A stretch of 64,000 nucleotides of DNA, taken from the NCBI RefSeq assembly GCF_001458215.1, contig NZ_CYTW01000001.1, forward strand, positions 744,001 through 808,000. Direction: 5' to 3'. Positions 27,176 to 35,526 of the stretch are shown here, in pieces (within the stretch, counting starts at the first letter, position 1; every line of letters begins with the position of its first letter). The translations under genes and the position numbers were made by a program. The notes under the pieces are model-generated. The model had not been told where the DNA came from. It did no database searches and worked only from the letters and a program-made list of their open reading frames with translations. Source of the DNA: Shimia thalassica. Its GTDB lineage: Bacteria > Pseudomonadota > Alphaproteobacteria > Rhodobacterales > Rhodobacteraceae.

Positions 27176-28510
27176 TTAGCCTGTCACCTTGGTGACGCGC
27201 TGGGCAAAGGCGCGGGCATCACGCGGTCCGAGGCCCATCTGTTGCAAAGGATCAAAAACAGCCGAGACATCCAGATCCGGATAATCCCGCGCAACCAGTT
27301 GTGAAAGGGGGGTGCCGGTTGCGTTGGCTTCCTTGCACATGGATTTGGTTGCGGCTTGTGCATCCGGGCGGCGCAGCGTTTCGCTTAACGCAAAAGACAG
27401 GGCTTCGGCGTGAATAAGGTCAAGAGGGTCTTGCGCGGTTTTGGCCATCTCTTCGGCCCGTGGTGAAAGAGCGGGCAGCAGTTTTGTCGCGGTGCCCAGT
27501 GCCGAGATCGCCCCCAAGCATATTTGCGGCAGACACAGCCATTCGGTAAACCACGCGGCCGCATCCCTTTGGTGTTTTTGCATGGCGGCTCCATTAAGGG
27601 TCGCCTGCAACCCGTTACCCTGATGGGCAAGGGCGACCAGCGCAGAGGCCGCAACGGGGTTTTGCTTTTGCGGCATGGTCGAGGATGATCCCCCACCGCC
27701 AAGGTCGATTTCACCAATACCTGTCATCGACATCGCAATCAGGTCATCCCCAAGTTTTCCAAGGGCGACGTTGACCCGCCCCAACCAGTTTGCGATGCGC
27801 AAAATGGGGGTTCTGTCCGTGTGCCAGCTGCGATCCGGGTTCTGAAGGTTCAGGGATGTCGCCAAGGCCGCGCGCAATTCGGCGGCTTCGGGGCCATAGG
27901 CACCAGAGGTGCCTGACGCACCCGACAGAGATACCAAAAGGCACGAGGTGCGCAATTCCGCCAGTTCCGCCAAGAGGTTCACCAGCGGATTGCCCCACTC
28001 GGCAGCCTGCGCGCCAAAGCTGGTCAGCGTTGCGGCCTGTCCCCAAGTGCGCGCCACCATAGGGGTCTCCGCGTGGGTCTCGGCCAGTTTGGCCAGCGCG
28101 GACAGGCAGGATTGCAAATCTTTTTCGACGAGCGTGAGCAGGGACCGCAAGCGCAGCATCAACCCAGTGTCGATGATGTCCTGTGACGTTGCCCCCCAAT
28201 GGATGAACTGTGCGTGCTCGGGTGCTTCCATTGCTTTTCGGAAGGCGGCCACAAGACCCGGGACATGGACGCCGTTCTGTCCGGTTTCATCTGCTAGGCC
28301 TGCGGGATCAATTTGCACTTCCATCGCGGCGCGGTGGATGAAAAAGGCGCTGTCCTGAGGAATGATGCCCATCTCGCCCTGAACCTTGGCCAAAGTGCCC
28401 TCAACCAAAAGCATGGCACGCACTTCTGCCGTGTCGGTGAACAGGCGGCCGGCTTCACCGGTTGGAAACAGGCGCGAAAAAAGAGGGCTGTCAAAAACGG
28501 ATGCGGCCAT
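27176..28510 (-). CDS. pcaB: 3-carboxy-cis,cis-muconate cycloisomerase-like protein (PcaB)
   Basis: 444 residues. Aspartase/fumarase superfamily; the signature loop reads GGGGSSSTMPQKQNP (about 270-285), with HWGATSQDIIDTG as the conserved region 2. Length and N-terminus (SVFDSPLFSRLFPTG) agree with PcaB, which cyclises 3-carboxymuconate in protocatechuate degradation. Neighbours are an alpha/beta hydrolase and a PcaD-like lactonase, supporting a beta-ketoadipate role. However, no pcaC, pcaGH or pcaQ gene is seen in the ten-gene cluster. A different lyase substrate remains possible. Confidence 0.82.
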   Translation of the reverse strand: MAASVFDSPLFSRLFPTGEAGRLFTDTAEVRAMLLVEGTLAKVQGEMGIIPQDSAFFIHRAAMEVQIDPAGLADETGQNGVHVPGLVAAFRKAMEAPEHAQFIHWGATSQDIIDTGLMLRLRSLLTLVEKDLQSCLSALAKLAETHAETPMVARTWGQAATLTSFGAQAAEWGNPLVNLLAELAELRTSCLLVSLSGASGTSGAYGPEAAELRAALATSLNLQNPDRSWHTDRTPILRIANWLGRVNVALGKLGDDLIAMSMTGIGEIDLGGGGSSSTMPQKQNPVAASALVALAHQGNGLQATLNGAAMQKHQRDAAAWFTEWLCLPQICLGAISALGTATKLLPALSPRAEEMAKTAQDPLDLIHAEALSFALSETLRRPDAQAATKSMCKEANATGTPLSQLVARDYPDLDVSAVFDPLQQMGLGPRDARAFAQRVTKVTG

Positions 28511-28512
28511 GG

Positions 28513-29223
28513 TTAGTCCTTCACGATACGGTCAATCAGCGCCACAAGCCCTTTGGGATCGGCAAAAAAGGGCGAATGGCTGGTCGCCATTTCGTAAACG
28601 TCCCTAGCCGGAAAGTCAGCCGCCATTTCTGCCTGAAACTCGGTCGGGATGGCCTCGTCGTAGAGGCAGCGGATATAGCTGCGCGCAACAGTCAGGTGTC
28701 CAGCCCTAAGGCGGGCGGGGGTCATCTGGGGCAGGGTGGCCTGCGGTGTGAGGTGCTGCAATGCATAATCCGTCGTCCCCTCGGGACAATCGGCATAGAA
28801 CACATCACGGGTCTGGTCTGGGAACGTGGTATAGCTTTTGCTATCTTCCGCACGGTTGATCGCTTTCAGGATCGGCTGGCGCGGGGCAAGTTTGCGCATA
28901 TCGACAAGCGAAAGCCCCTCTCGTGGAACGTAAGCGCAAAGATAAATCAGACGTTTGATTTTTTGAGGGGCAATGTCTGCGGCAAGTGTTGCGGGAAACC
29001 CGCCCCAACTGTGCGCGACAACAATTGTATCGGTTGCCAAAGCTTCAACAACCGCGGCTGTACACGTCTCGAGCGTGACGTCTTCAATCGGGGTTGTGTC
29101 CTGCCCGTGGCTTGGCATGTCGATTGTGCGCGGTGTGTGGCCCAGTGCCTCTAGGTGAGGCACGACATCACGCCAGCACCATGCACCGTGACACGATCCG
29201 TGAACCAGAAGTATATCAGCCAT
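28513..29223 (-). CDS. Alpha/beta-hydrolase (esterase/hydroxynitrile lyase-like)
   Basis: 236 residues. Small alpha/beta-fold protein of the salicylate esterase/hydroxynitrile lyase type: LVHGSCHGAWCW oxyanion region (about 6-17), nucleophile S71 in VAHSWGGF, and a late H (ATSHSPFF) near 212. The start overlaps the upstream pcaD-like gene by 8 bases and the stop is 2 bases before pcaB, so all three are coupled. An ester or lactone in the same pathway is a reasonable guess for the substrate; nothing more specific can be read. Confidence 0.83.
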   Translation of the reverse strand: MADILLVHGSCHGAWCWRDVVPHLEALGHTPRTIDMPSHGQDTTPIEDVTLETCTAAVVEALATDTIVVAHSWGGFPATLAADIAPQKIKRLIYLCAYVPREGLSLVDMRKLAPRQPILKAINRAEDSKSYTTFPDQTRDVFYADCPEGTTDYALQHLTPQATLPQMTPARLRAGHLTVARSYIRCLYDEAIPTEFQAEMAADFPARDVYEMATSHSPFFADPKGLVALIDRIVKD

Positions 29224-30019
29224 CGGTGGCCTCGATATGTCCGGTTTCATGCAAGAAACGCGTCAGGATCTCGGCATATTCATCCGGCTTTTCCACGCAC
29301 GGCAAATGACCTGCGCGGCGGATCAGGGCAAATTGCGATGCGGGCACAAGGTCGACGGTTTCGCGCACCAGATCAGGCGGCGTTGCGCCGTCTTCGGACC
29401 CGGCAATGCCCAACGTCGGCAATCGCAGCCCGCTTGTGGGGGTGTAAAAATCTGTACCGGCAATAGCGGCCGCGCAGGCGGTATAGCCTTCCGCGGGTTG
29501 CCGCGTGAGCATATTGCGCCACAAATCAATTTCGCTGTCGGATTGAAAATCACGTGAAAACCAGCGCTCCATTGTGGCATCCGCCAAAGCCTCGATCCCG
29601 CCCTCGCGTACGGCTTCAATCCGGTCTTGCCACATGGTGGGTTGCCCGATCTTGGCGGCGGTATTGGACAGCACCATGGCCCGCACCAGATCAAGACGTT
29701 TGACGGCCAGCCCTTGCGCGATCATGCCGCCGATCGACAACCCGACGAACATGGCATCCTTGACTTCCAGCATATCAAGCAACCGTTCGGTGTCGCGGAT
29801 CAAAGCCCCCATCGAGTAGGGACCAGTCGGGCAGGAGGACAAACCGTGCCCGCGCTTGTCATACCGGATGATGCGCAATCCTTTGGGAAGCCGCTCCACA
29901 ACCTTGTCCCACAGGCGCAAGTCCGTACCAAGCGAATTGGCAAACACGATGGGGGCACCATTCGGGTCTCCATCAAGGCGATAGTACAGCTTGATGCCGT
30001 CCAGTTCAGCGATGTGCAT
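29216..30019 (-). CDS. pcaD: 3-oxoadipate enol-lactonase-like protein (PcaD)
   Basis: 267 residues. Alpha/beta hydrolase with nucleophile S95 in GLSIGGM, a conserved YDKRGHGLSS block, and C-terminal Asp (GSEDGATPP) and His (AGHLPCVEKP) of the triad. The pattern FANSLGTDLRLWDKV and the short length are typical of PcaD, which opens 3-oxoadipate enol-lactone. It overlaps the next hydrolase gene and starts 4 bases after the EEP-family gene. In standard pca operons it is next to pcaC, which is absent here. Confidence 0.85.
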   Translation of the reverse strand: MHIAELDGIKLYYRLDGDPNGAPIVFANSLGTDLRLWDKVVERLPKGLRIIRYDKRGHGLSSCPTGPYSMGALIRDTERLLDMLEVKDAMFVGLSIGGMIAQGLAVKRLDLVRAMVLSNTAAKIGQPTMWQDRIEAVREGGIEALADATMERWFSRDFQSDSEIDLWRNMLTRQPAEGYTACAAAIAGTDFYTPTSGLRLPTLGIAGSEDGATPPDLVRETVDLVPASQFALIRRAGHLPCVEKPDEYAEILTRFLHETGHIEATDG

Positions 30020-30023
30020 GAGG

Positions 30024-31217
30024 TCAGTCTCCGATCTTCATATGGGCCATGATTTGCCCATGGTCGCTTGCCAGCTTGTTATAGGGCGCTTCGGCGTGGC
30101 TGCCATCCGTGAGGTGGTCATTGAAAACACTAAAGTACTCCATGTCACCAATCCGGCCGGCGTTGTCGGGATGGAAATGGCGGGACAGGTAAATCTGGTC
30201 AAGGCTTTCATAAATACCGCCAAAGGCCGCCGTATAGACCATGTCGCGCATGGACTTTCGCACAAAAAGCCCCTCGGCACTGGTCAGTTGATGGGCCAGA
30301 ACCGCGTTCGTAATCGCCTTGTTTTCTTCTTTTGTATAGCGATCATTATAGTCTTTTGCATCATGGCGCAGCATCCAGGAATAATTCCTGAAGGGCGTCT
30401 CTCCCGAGATGATTTCGGAACTGACGGCGTGTTCCCCGTCGTTGAAATCCCCGAGAACCATGACGGGATGGCCTGCCTGTAACTCGCGCACGATTTCGCG
30501 GCGCAAAACCCAAGCCTCTGCCATACGCCGTAACGCAGATCGCAACGCCCCAAGCGCACGCCCCACGGGGTCATATCGCGTCAGGTCGGATTCCGGCGCA
30601 TAGTCGGCACCGGCCGGTTTGGGAAACTCGCCGAGTTTGGATTTCAGGTGGCAATTGAAAACGGTGATGACGTGTTTGCCGACCGGTATGCGTGCCTTGA
30701 GGATGGGGCGCGAGAGGCGCGATAGTGTGAAGAATCCACCGTCTTCACCGGTCAGTTCGCTAAACGGGATCTTCAAAGGCGTGTCGAGAACTTGGATAAT
30801 CTCTGGCGTGCCAACAAAGCCGTATCGCGACAGGATGGCGACACCCGGTCTGCGCCGCCCGGGCTGTCCCGTGTCGTTGGCGTTAGGCGCAAAGGCCAGT
30901 TTGGCATCTGTATAGGGCGCATAGCTGAGTTTGCGGAAAATGGCTTTCTTGCGATAGCTTTTGGTCTTTGAAGGAAGCACAGCATCATTGCTTTCCCGGC
31001 CTATGCGATCCGTTTCGCCGATAACCGCCTGCAACGCCTCTTCCTCGAAAATCTCTTGAAAACCGATGATATCAGCATCCATCGAGAACATCTGCTGAGC
31101 CATCCAGTCTTCTTTCCACGCGTATTCTTCGGGCGTGTAGGACTGGAATTCGTAGTATTCTTTGTCAGGGCCGATCAGGTTCTTCACGTTGAAAGACGCA
31201 ATGGTAAAGCGGGTCAT
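30024..31217 (-). CDS. Endonuclease/exonuclease/phosphatase-family protein
   Basis: 397 residues. EEP fold with the usual metal and catalytic blocks: SFNVKNL (N8-x-x-N), IIGFQEIF (catalytic Glu), NCHLKSK, VMVLGDFND, and the terminal ASDHGQI (SDH motif). There is no signal peptide or membrane helix. Members cleave phosphodiesters in DNA, RNA, lipids or sphingomyelin; the long inserts (about 75-120 and 290-350) match no subgroup I recognise. It is the first gene after an internal terminator, so it probably heads the unit that runs into pcaD. Confidence 0.85.
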   Translation of the reverse strand: MTRFTIASFNVKNLIGPDKEYYEFQSYTPEEYAWKEDWMAQQMFSMDADIIGFQEIFEEEALQAVIGETDRIGRESNDAVLPSKTKSYRKKAIFRKLSYAPYTDAKLAFAPNANDTGQPGRRRPGVAILSRYGFVGTPEIIQVLDTPLKIPFSELTGEDGGFFTLSRLSRPILKARIPVGKHVITVFNCHLKSKLGEFPKPAGADYAPESDLTRYDPVGRALGALRSALRRMAEAWVLRREIVRELQAGHPVMVLGDFNDGEHAVSSEIISGETPFRNYSWMLRHDAKDYNDRYTKEENKAITNAVLAHQLTSAEGLFVRKSMRDMVYTAAFGGIYESLDQIYLSRHFHPDNAGRIGDMEYFSVFNDHLTDGSHAEAPYNKLASDHGQIMAHMKIGD

Positions 31218-31246
31218 CGAAAATCCCTTTTCCTGTTGAAGCCTTG

Positions 31247-31285
31247 ATCAAAAGGTCCGGCGCTTTGTGCCGTGCCGGACCTTTC
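31247..31285 (-). terminator. Terminator between the dehydratase gene and the EEP gene
   Basis: Perfect 11-bp inverted repeat AAAGGTCCGGC/GCCGGACCTTT (31251-31261/31274-31284) followed on the minus strand by TTTT. It splits the catabolic gene run into two transcription units. Confidence 0.75.
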
Positions 31286-31316
31286 AGGGTGACAATCTGT
31301 GCCTGTGCGCAAGGCG

Positions 31317-32291
31317 TCAGGCGAAACGGTCAAGCGCCGTTTTGAACATATCAGCATCGACATTGCCTCCGGTGCAGACCGCAAAAACGTTGTCGCCTTC
31401 GATTTCATCCGGATGGAACAATGCCGCAGCAAGCGCCGCTGCGCCCCCGGGTTCGACCACGATTTTCAGCCGTGAGAATGCCAACGCCATGGCGTGCAGG
31501 CATTCGACTTCGGTCACTACAAGACCCGGACCACACAGCCGATACATGATCGGAAAGGTCAACTCTCCCGGGGCGGGCGTGATAATGGCGTCGCAAATAT
31601 TGCCCGAAGTTGCATTGTTCTTTTCAATCCCGCCCGAACGCAGTGATCGTGCCACGTCATCAAACTCCTCAGGTTCGCAGGGCCGCGTGCGCAGTCCCGG
31701 TGCGTCTGCTTCAAGCGCCATTGCGATACCAGAGGTCAATCCGCCGCCACCGCAACAAATCAGGACATCCGCGTCTGTGACGCCAGCCTCATTGGCCTGT
31801 TCCGCGATTTCGAGACCCGTCGTGCCCTGTCCGGCAATGACATAGGGATCGTCATAAGGGCGGATTAAGGTCAGTTCACGATCCTGGGACAGTGCGTCAC
31901 CGACCGCTTCGCGGCTTTCCCCGCCAGCGCGGTCATAGAGAACCACCTCTGCCCCCAATGCGCGGGTGTTTTCGATTTTCATGCGTGGGGCATCTTCCGG
32001 CATGATGATCACCGCAGGCGCCCCGTGCTTCGCCGCCGCGAGAGCAACCCCTTGGGCATGGTTGCCCGAGGAAAAAGCGATCACACCTTTTTTTCGTGTC
32101 TCTTCGTCCATCGCGGACACCGCAGACCAGCCGCCGCGAAACTTGAATGATCCGGTGTGTTGCAGGCATTCGGGCTTTACCCAAACCTGACGCCCCGCGA
32201 TTTCGTCCAGAAAGGGGGATGTTAACAATGGTGTCTTGCGCACATGCCCTGCAAGGCGGTCGGCTGCGGCTCGGATCATATCGATGTTCAT
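31317..32291 (-). CDS. Threonine/serine dehydratase-like PLP enzyme
   Basis: 324 residues. Fold-type II PLP enzyme without an ACT regulatory domain. The PLP lysine lies in SFKFRGG (about 48-54), the Asn-binding site in SSGNHAQG, and the phosphate-binding Gly loop in CCGGGGLTSG. It is the length of catabolic threonine ammonia-lyases, serine racemases and hydroxyaspartate dehydratases, which cannot be separated with certainty by eye. It overlaps the upstream alpha/beta hydrolase gene by 4 bases and is followed by a terminator. Confidence 0.85.
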   Translation of the reverse strand: MNIDMIRAAADRLAGHVRKTPLLTSPFLDEIAGRQVWVKPECLQHTGSFKFRGGWSAVSAMDEETRKKGVIAFSSGNHAQGVALAAAKHGAPAVIIMPEDAPRMKIENTRALGAEVVLYDRAGGESREAVGDALSQDRELTLIRPYDDPYVIAGQGTTGLEIAEQANEAGVTDADVLICCGGGGLTSGIAMALEADAPGLRTRPCEPEEFDDVARSLRSGGIEKNNATSGNICDAIITPAPGELTFPIMYRLCGPGLVVTEVECLHAMALAFSRLKIVVEPGGAAALAAALFHPDEIEGDNVFAVCTGGNVDADMFKTALDRFA

Positions 32292-33124
32292 GACGGGTCT
32301 TTCAGTTTGGTTATCCAGTCTTGCAAGGCGCGGACTGCTTCGGGTTCATCGAGAAAAGGAACATGGCCACGATCGGGAACAGTAGCGGCGATCAAAGGCA
32401 GGCGAGCCGCCATCTCATCCAGTGTTTCGGCGCTCATCAGGTCAGAGTTTGCACCGCGGATGGCTGCCAGCGGCAGGCCTGACAAGGCCTCGTAAAACGG
32501 CCAAAGGTCTGGCGCTTCGGCCTCTGGGTCAAATGTCGCCAAAACAGCATCGCGCAGCTTTGGATCATAGTTGATTGTCAATCCGCCCTCGACCTCGACG
32601 AAGTGATGCTCGACCTCTTCGCGCCATCGGCTTGCGGGCACATTGGCAAAACCGGCCATGCGCTTGCCAATGATGTCCTGTGCCTCGTCCAGAGTTTTCC
32701 AGACAGGATTGAGCCCGATAAAGGTCAACACAACTTCCAGCCCCGCGGTTTCAATCACCGGACCGATGTCCACAAAGCAGACTCCAAGCATACGCTCACG
32801 CGCCATCGCGGCCAGAGTGAGGGAAATCAACCCGCCGCGCGATGTGCCCACAAAGGCCGCTTTCTCGAGGCCCAGATGGTCCATCAGCTCCAACACATCC
32901 TGTGTTTCGCGCGGGATTGTATAGGTCATGGGATCTTCGGCCCATTCCGATTGCCCGCGCCCGCGATAATCGGGACGGATAACGCGCACGCCTTGCATGG
33001 CGGGCATGGCATAATCGAAATCCGAAGCGTTGCGGGTGAGACCCGCAAGGCAGATCACGGGCAGGCCTTCGCCTTCGTCGAGATAATGCAGCGAAAGGCC
33101 GTCAGAACTTGTATAACGGGGCAT
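32288..33124 (-). CDS. Alpha/beta-hydrolase
   Basis: 278 residues. Alpha/beta fold with LAGLTRNASDF oxyanion region, PDYRGRGQSEW, nucleophile S97 in VGTSRGGL, late Asp (RGANSDLMS) and His (PDRGHVPFLDEP). It resembles the esterase/haloalkane-dehalogenase-like branch, but the nucleophile is Ser, so it is an esterase or lactonase type. It directly abuts the haloacid dehalogenase gene (stop and start one base apart) and overlaps the dehydratase gene by 4 bases: a three-gene unit. Substrate unknown. Confidence 0.83.
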   Translation of the reverse strand: MPRYTSSDGLSLHYLDEGEGLPVICLAGLTRNASDFDYAMPAMQGVRVIRPDYRGRGQSEWAEDPMTYTIPRETQDVLELMDHLGLEKAAFVGTSRGGLISLTLAAMARERMLGVCFVDIGPVIETAGLEVVLTFIGLNPVWKTLDEAQDIIGKRMAGFANVPASRWREEVEHHFVEVEGGLTINYDPKLRDAVLATFDPEAEAPDLWPFYEALSGLPLAAIRGANSDLMSAETLDEMAARLPLIAATVPDRGHVPFLDEPEAVRALQDWITKLKDPS

Positions 33125-33811
33125 TTAGGCTCCTGTCAGGTCGGGAATAGACGTCAGGTCTGTCAAAATGGTTTTGGGCACCCATGGCAAACGGTCCACA
33201 GGTTCGCCCGCGCGATTGACCCATGCGGTGGTAAAGCCATAGCCCGTTGCACCGGCCGCATCCCAGCCGTTCGAGGATACAAACAACACCTCGTCGCGGG
33301 CACAGTTGAACCGTCTGGTCACAAGTTCGTAAACCTGATCCGCAGGTTTGAAAATACCAACATCCTCGACACTCAGCACGTCGTCCAGAACATCCCCGAT
33401 ACCAGCACTGTCTACTGCGCCGTTCAACATGTCCGGCGATCCGTTGGACAGGATTGCGGTGTTCATGCCCTGTGCCTTGAGCGTGGCAAGCATGGCAGGC
33501 ACCTCCGGATATGCGGTCAGTTCCCAGTAAAGTTGCAAAAGCCGTTCACGCAGGTCTGCGTCCCCGTCCAGCCCGTTGGCCTCCAACGCCCAGTCCAGTC
33601 CGTTTTGGGTGACTTCCCAAAAATCCGTATGCGCGCCAGTAATGGCACGCAGCCATGTGTATTGAAGCTGTTTCAAGCGCCAGTGCTCGGCCACTTTGGG
33701 CCAATGCTCGGCGAAGCGTTCTCTTTCGGGTTCTGCAGCAGCCTCGCGTGCGGCGGCCGCGACATCGAACAATGTGCCATAGGCATCAAAAATGCAGGTG
33801 GTGATGGTCAT
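33125..33811 (-). CDS. Haloacid dehalogenase, type II (L-2-haloacid dehalogenase)
   Basis: 228 residues. HAD hydrolase with nucleophile D9 (FDAYGTLFDV), motif II S122-N123-G124 (LSNGSPDML), motif III K155 (GIFKPADQVYEL) and the dehalogenase-type motif IV VSSNGWDAAGA with S180, N181 and D184. This whole pattern is the (S)-2-haloacid dehalogenase signature; the enzyme hydrolyses 2-haloalkanoic acids to hydroxy acids. Marine roseobacters often carry one. First gene of the unit with the alpha/beta hydrolase and dehydratase. Confidence 0.92.
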   Translation of the reverse strand: MTITTCIFDAYGTLFDVAAAAREAAAEPERERFAEHWPKVAEHWRLKQLQYTWLRAITGAHTDFWEVTQNGLDWALEANGLDGDADLRERLLQLYWELTAYPEVPAMLATLKAQGMNTAILSNGSPDMLNGAVDSAGIGDVLDDVLSVEDVGIFKPADQVYELVTRRFNCARDEVLFVSSNGWDAAGATGYGFTTAWVNRAGEPVDRLPWVPKTILTDLTSIPDLTGA

Positions 33812-33972
33812 CTAAGCGTCTCCCTCGGTTACGCATAGTGGCCATTGGCGCGGCACTGTCAAAGCCAGAATGGCCCCGCCGTTGCATTTCCACAATCCAA
33901 CCCATAGGGTGCGGCGGATTCTTTTCGGCGGAAACGACCTTCGCCAGACACTCAACAAGAACTGGAACTGAA

Positions 33973-34401
33973 ATGACTGTTGCAAAATCGGGCGATAAGG
34001 TCCGCATTCACTACACCGGCACCCTGAGCGACGGCTCTGTTTTCGATAGCTCGGAAGGTCGCGACCCTCTTGAGTTCACGCTGGGCTCTGGTCAAGTGAT
34101 CCCCGGCTTTGACGCCGGTGTTGCCGGCATGGCGATCGGTGACAAAAAGACCATCGAGATCCCGTCTGATCAGGCCTATGGCCCGTCGCATGACGAAGCG
34201 ATTCAGGACGTTCCTCGTGAACAGATCCCTGCAGAAATTCCTCTTGAGGTTGGTCTGCAACTGCAGATGCAGGCGCCGACAGGTCAGGTTGTTCCCGTGA
34301 CTGTGATCAAAATCACAGAAGACACAGTGACACTGGACGCAAACCATGCGCTGGCCGGTAAAGACCTGACTTTCGCGCTGGAACTGGTTTCGGTCAACTA
34401 A
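33973..34401 (+). CDS. FKBP-type peptidyl-prolyl cis-trans isomerase (SlyD-like)
   Basis: 142 residues. The FKBP domain (HYTGTLSDGSVFDSS, GSGQVIPGFDAGVAGMAIGDKK) is interrupted by an insert-in-flap region (about 70-115), as in SlyD; there is no His-rich tail. It accelerates prolyl isomerisation and can act as a chaperone; with no signal peptide it is cytoplasmic. The start at 33973 gives the SlyD-like N-terminus (TVAKSGDKVRIHY); a frame reaching back to 33838 enters the divergent promoter region. Followed by its own terminator. Confidence 0.92.
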   Translation: MTVAKSGDKVRIHYTGTLSDGSVFDSSEGRDPLEFTLGSGQVIPGFDAGVAGMAIGDKKTIEIPSDQAYGPSHDEAIQDVPREQIPAEIPLEVGLQLQMQAPTGQVVPVTVIKITEDTVTLDANHALAGKDLTFALELVSVN

Positions 34402-34427
34402 GCGCCAAGATCACTTTGATATTTGAG

Positions 34428-34457
34428 AAAGCCCACAGTGTGACTGTGGGCTTTTTG
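34428..34457 (+). terminator. Rho-independent terminator of the FKBP gene
   Basis: Perfect 10-bp stem AGCCCACAGT/ACTGTGGGCT (34430-34439/34443-34452) with a 3-base loop, followed by TTTTTG. Confidence 0.92.
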
Positions 34458-34500
34458 TTTGGCGGCTTTGGTTTTAGGCGCGTGCGATGAACGGCAGGCC

Positions 34501-34530
34501 AAAAAAAACCGCGCTCTGAGGCGCGGTTCC
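34501..34530 (-). terminator. Rho-independent terminator of fabI
   Basis: 8-bp stem AACCGCGC/GCGCGGTT (34521-34528 and 34507-34514 on the minus strand) followed by eight T on the minus strand, 20 bases after the fabI stop. Confidence 0.92.
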
Positions 34531-34550
34531 ATGGTGTCTTGTGCCTGATC

Positions 34551-35339
34551 TCAGAGGTTTTCTGGTTGAGGCATACCAAGCACGTGATACCCGCCGTCCA
34601 CACGGATGATCTCACCGCTGGTGCAGGCACCTGCGTCTGATGCGAGGTAAACAGCTGTGCCGCCCACCGCTTCGAGCGTCGCATTGGCCCGCATTGGCGA
34701 ATTGGCTTCGGTCTGGCGGAAGGTTTTGCGTGCGCCACCGATTGCGGCCCCTGCAAGGGTTTTCATCGGGCCGGGCGAAATCGCATTCACGCGAATGCCT
34801 TCCGGACCAAGATCGTTTGCCAGATAGCGTGTTGCGCTTTCCAATGCAGCCTTGGCCACACCCATCACGTTATAGAAGGGCGTCACACGGTTTGAGCCCT
34901 GATAGGTCAGGGTCAGGATCGTTCCGCCATTGTCTTTCATCAAAGGATGCGCGCGACGCGCCACTTCGATCAGCGAATAGCACGAGATATCCAGCGAGTT
35001 CTTGAAGTTGTCCCGCGAGGTATCGAGAAAACGGCCAGTCAGTTCGTTCTTGTCGGAATAGGCGATGGCGTGAACGACAAAGTCGATGCTGTCCCAGCGC
35101 TGGCCCAGCTTTTCAAACGCATTGTCCAAAGATTCATCATCGGTGACATCAACGTCGACCAGAAAATCACTGCCCAGACGTTCTGCCAATGGGGCCACAC
35201 GTTTGCCAAATGCCTCGCCCTGATAGGTGAAAGCCAATTCGGCGCCAGCTTCGTGCATCGCTTTGGCAATACCCCAAGCGATCGAGCGTTCATTGGCAAC
35301 GCCCATGATCAGGCCGCGTTTTCCAGACAATGACAGCAT
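34551..35339 (-). CDS. fabI: Enoyl-[acyl-carrier-protein] reductase FabI (NADH)
   Basis: 262 residues. It reduces trans-2-enoyl-ACP in fatty acid elongation and is the triclosan target. Short-chain dehydrogenase of FabI type: GVANERSIAWGIAKAM near 13-28, catalytic Y156 and K163 (FYNVMGVAKAALE), and Y146, all at E. coli FabI positions. An ATG start at 35339 is used; TTG at 35348 would add three residues. AAGGA lies upstream. It follows fabB on the same strand with a 187-base gap holding a possible terminator and a TTGACC box (35392-35397), so it may have its own promoter. Confidence 0.96.
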   Translation of the reverse strand: MLSLSGKRGLIMGVANERSIAWGIAKAMHEAGAELAFTYQGEAFGKRVAPLAERLGSDFLVDVDVTDDESLDNAFEKLGQRWDSIDFVVHAIAYSDKNELTGRFLDTSRDNFKNSLDISCYSLIEVARRAHPLMKDNGGTILTLTYQGSNRVTPFYNVMGVAKAALESATRYLANDLGPEGIRVNAISPGPMKTLAGAAIGGARKTFRQTEANSPMRANATLEAVGGTAVYLASDAGACTSGEIIRVDGGYHVLGMPQPENL

Positions 35340-35489
35340 GTTCTTCAATTCCTTTTTCGATTGCCCGTCACATGGCGTTTTTTGCGGGTTAGGTCAAGTT
35401 CAGGGCAAAAGGCTGTTTTGGCCTTTGCATGGCTCCGAAATCCCGATCACAACACACCGGGCGCGCCTGACACCACCTGTAAAATCGAA

Positions 35490-35510
35490 GGGCAGGGAAG
35501 CTCCCCGCCC
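35490..35510 (-). terminator. Possible weak terminator after fabB
   Basis: GC-rich inverted repeat GGGCGGGGA/TCCCTGCCC on the minus strand, with only a broken T-rich tail. It would separate fabB from fabI. Confidence 0.35.
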
Positions 35511-35526
35511 ATCTTCTATAAATGGC

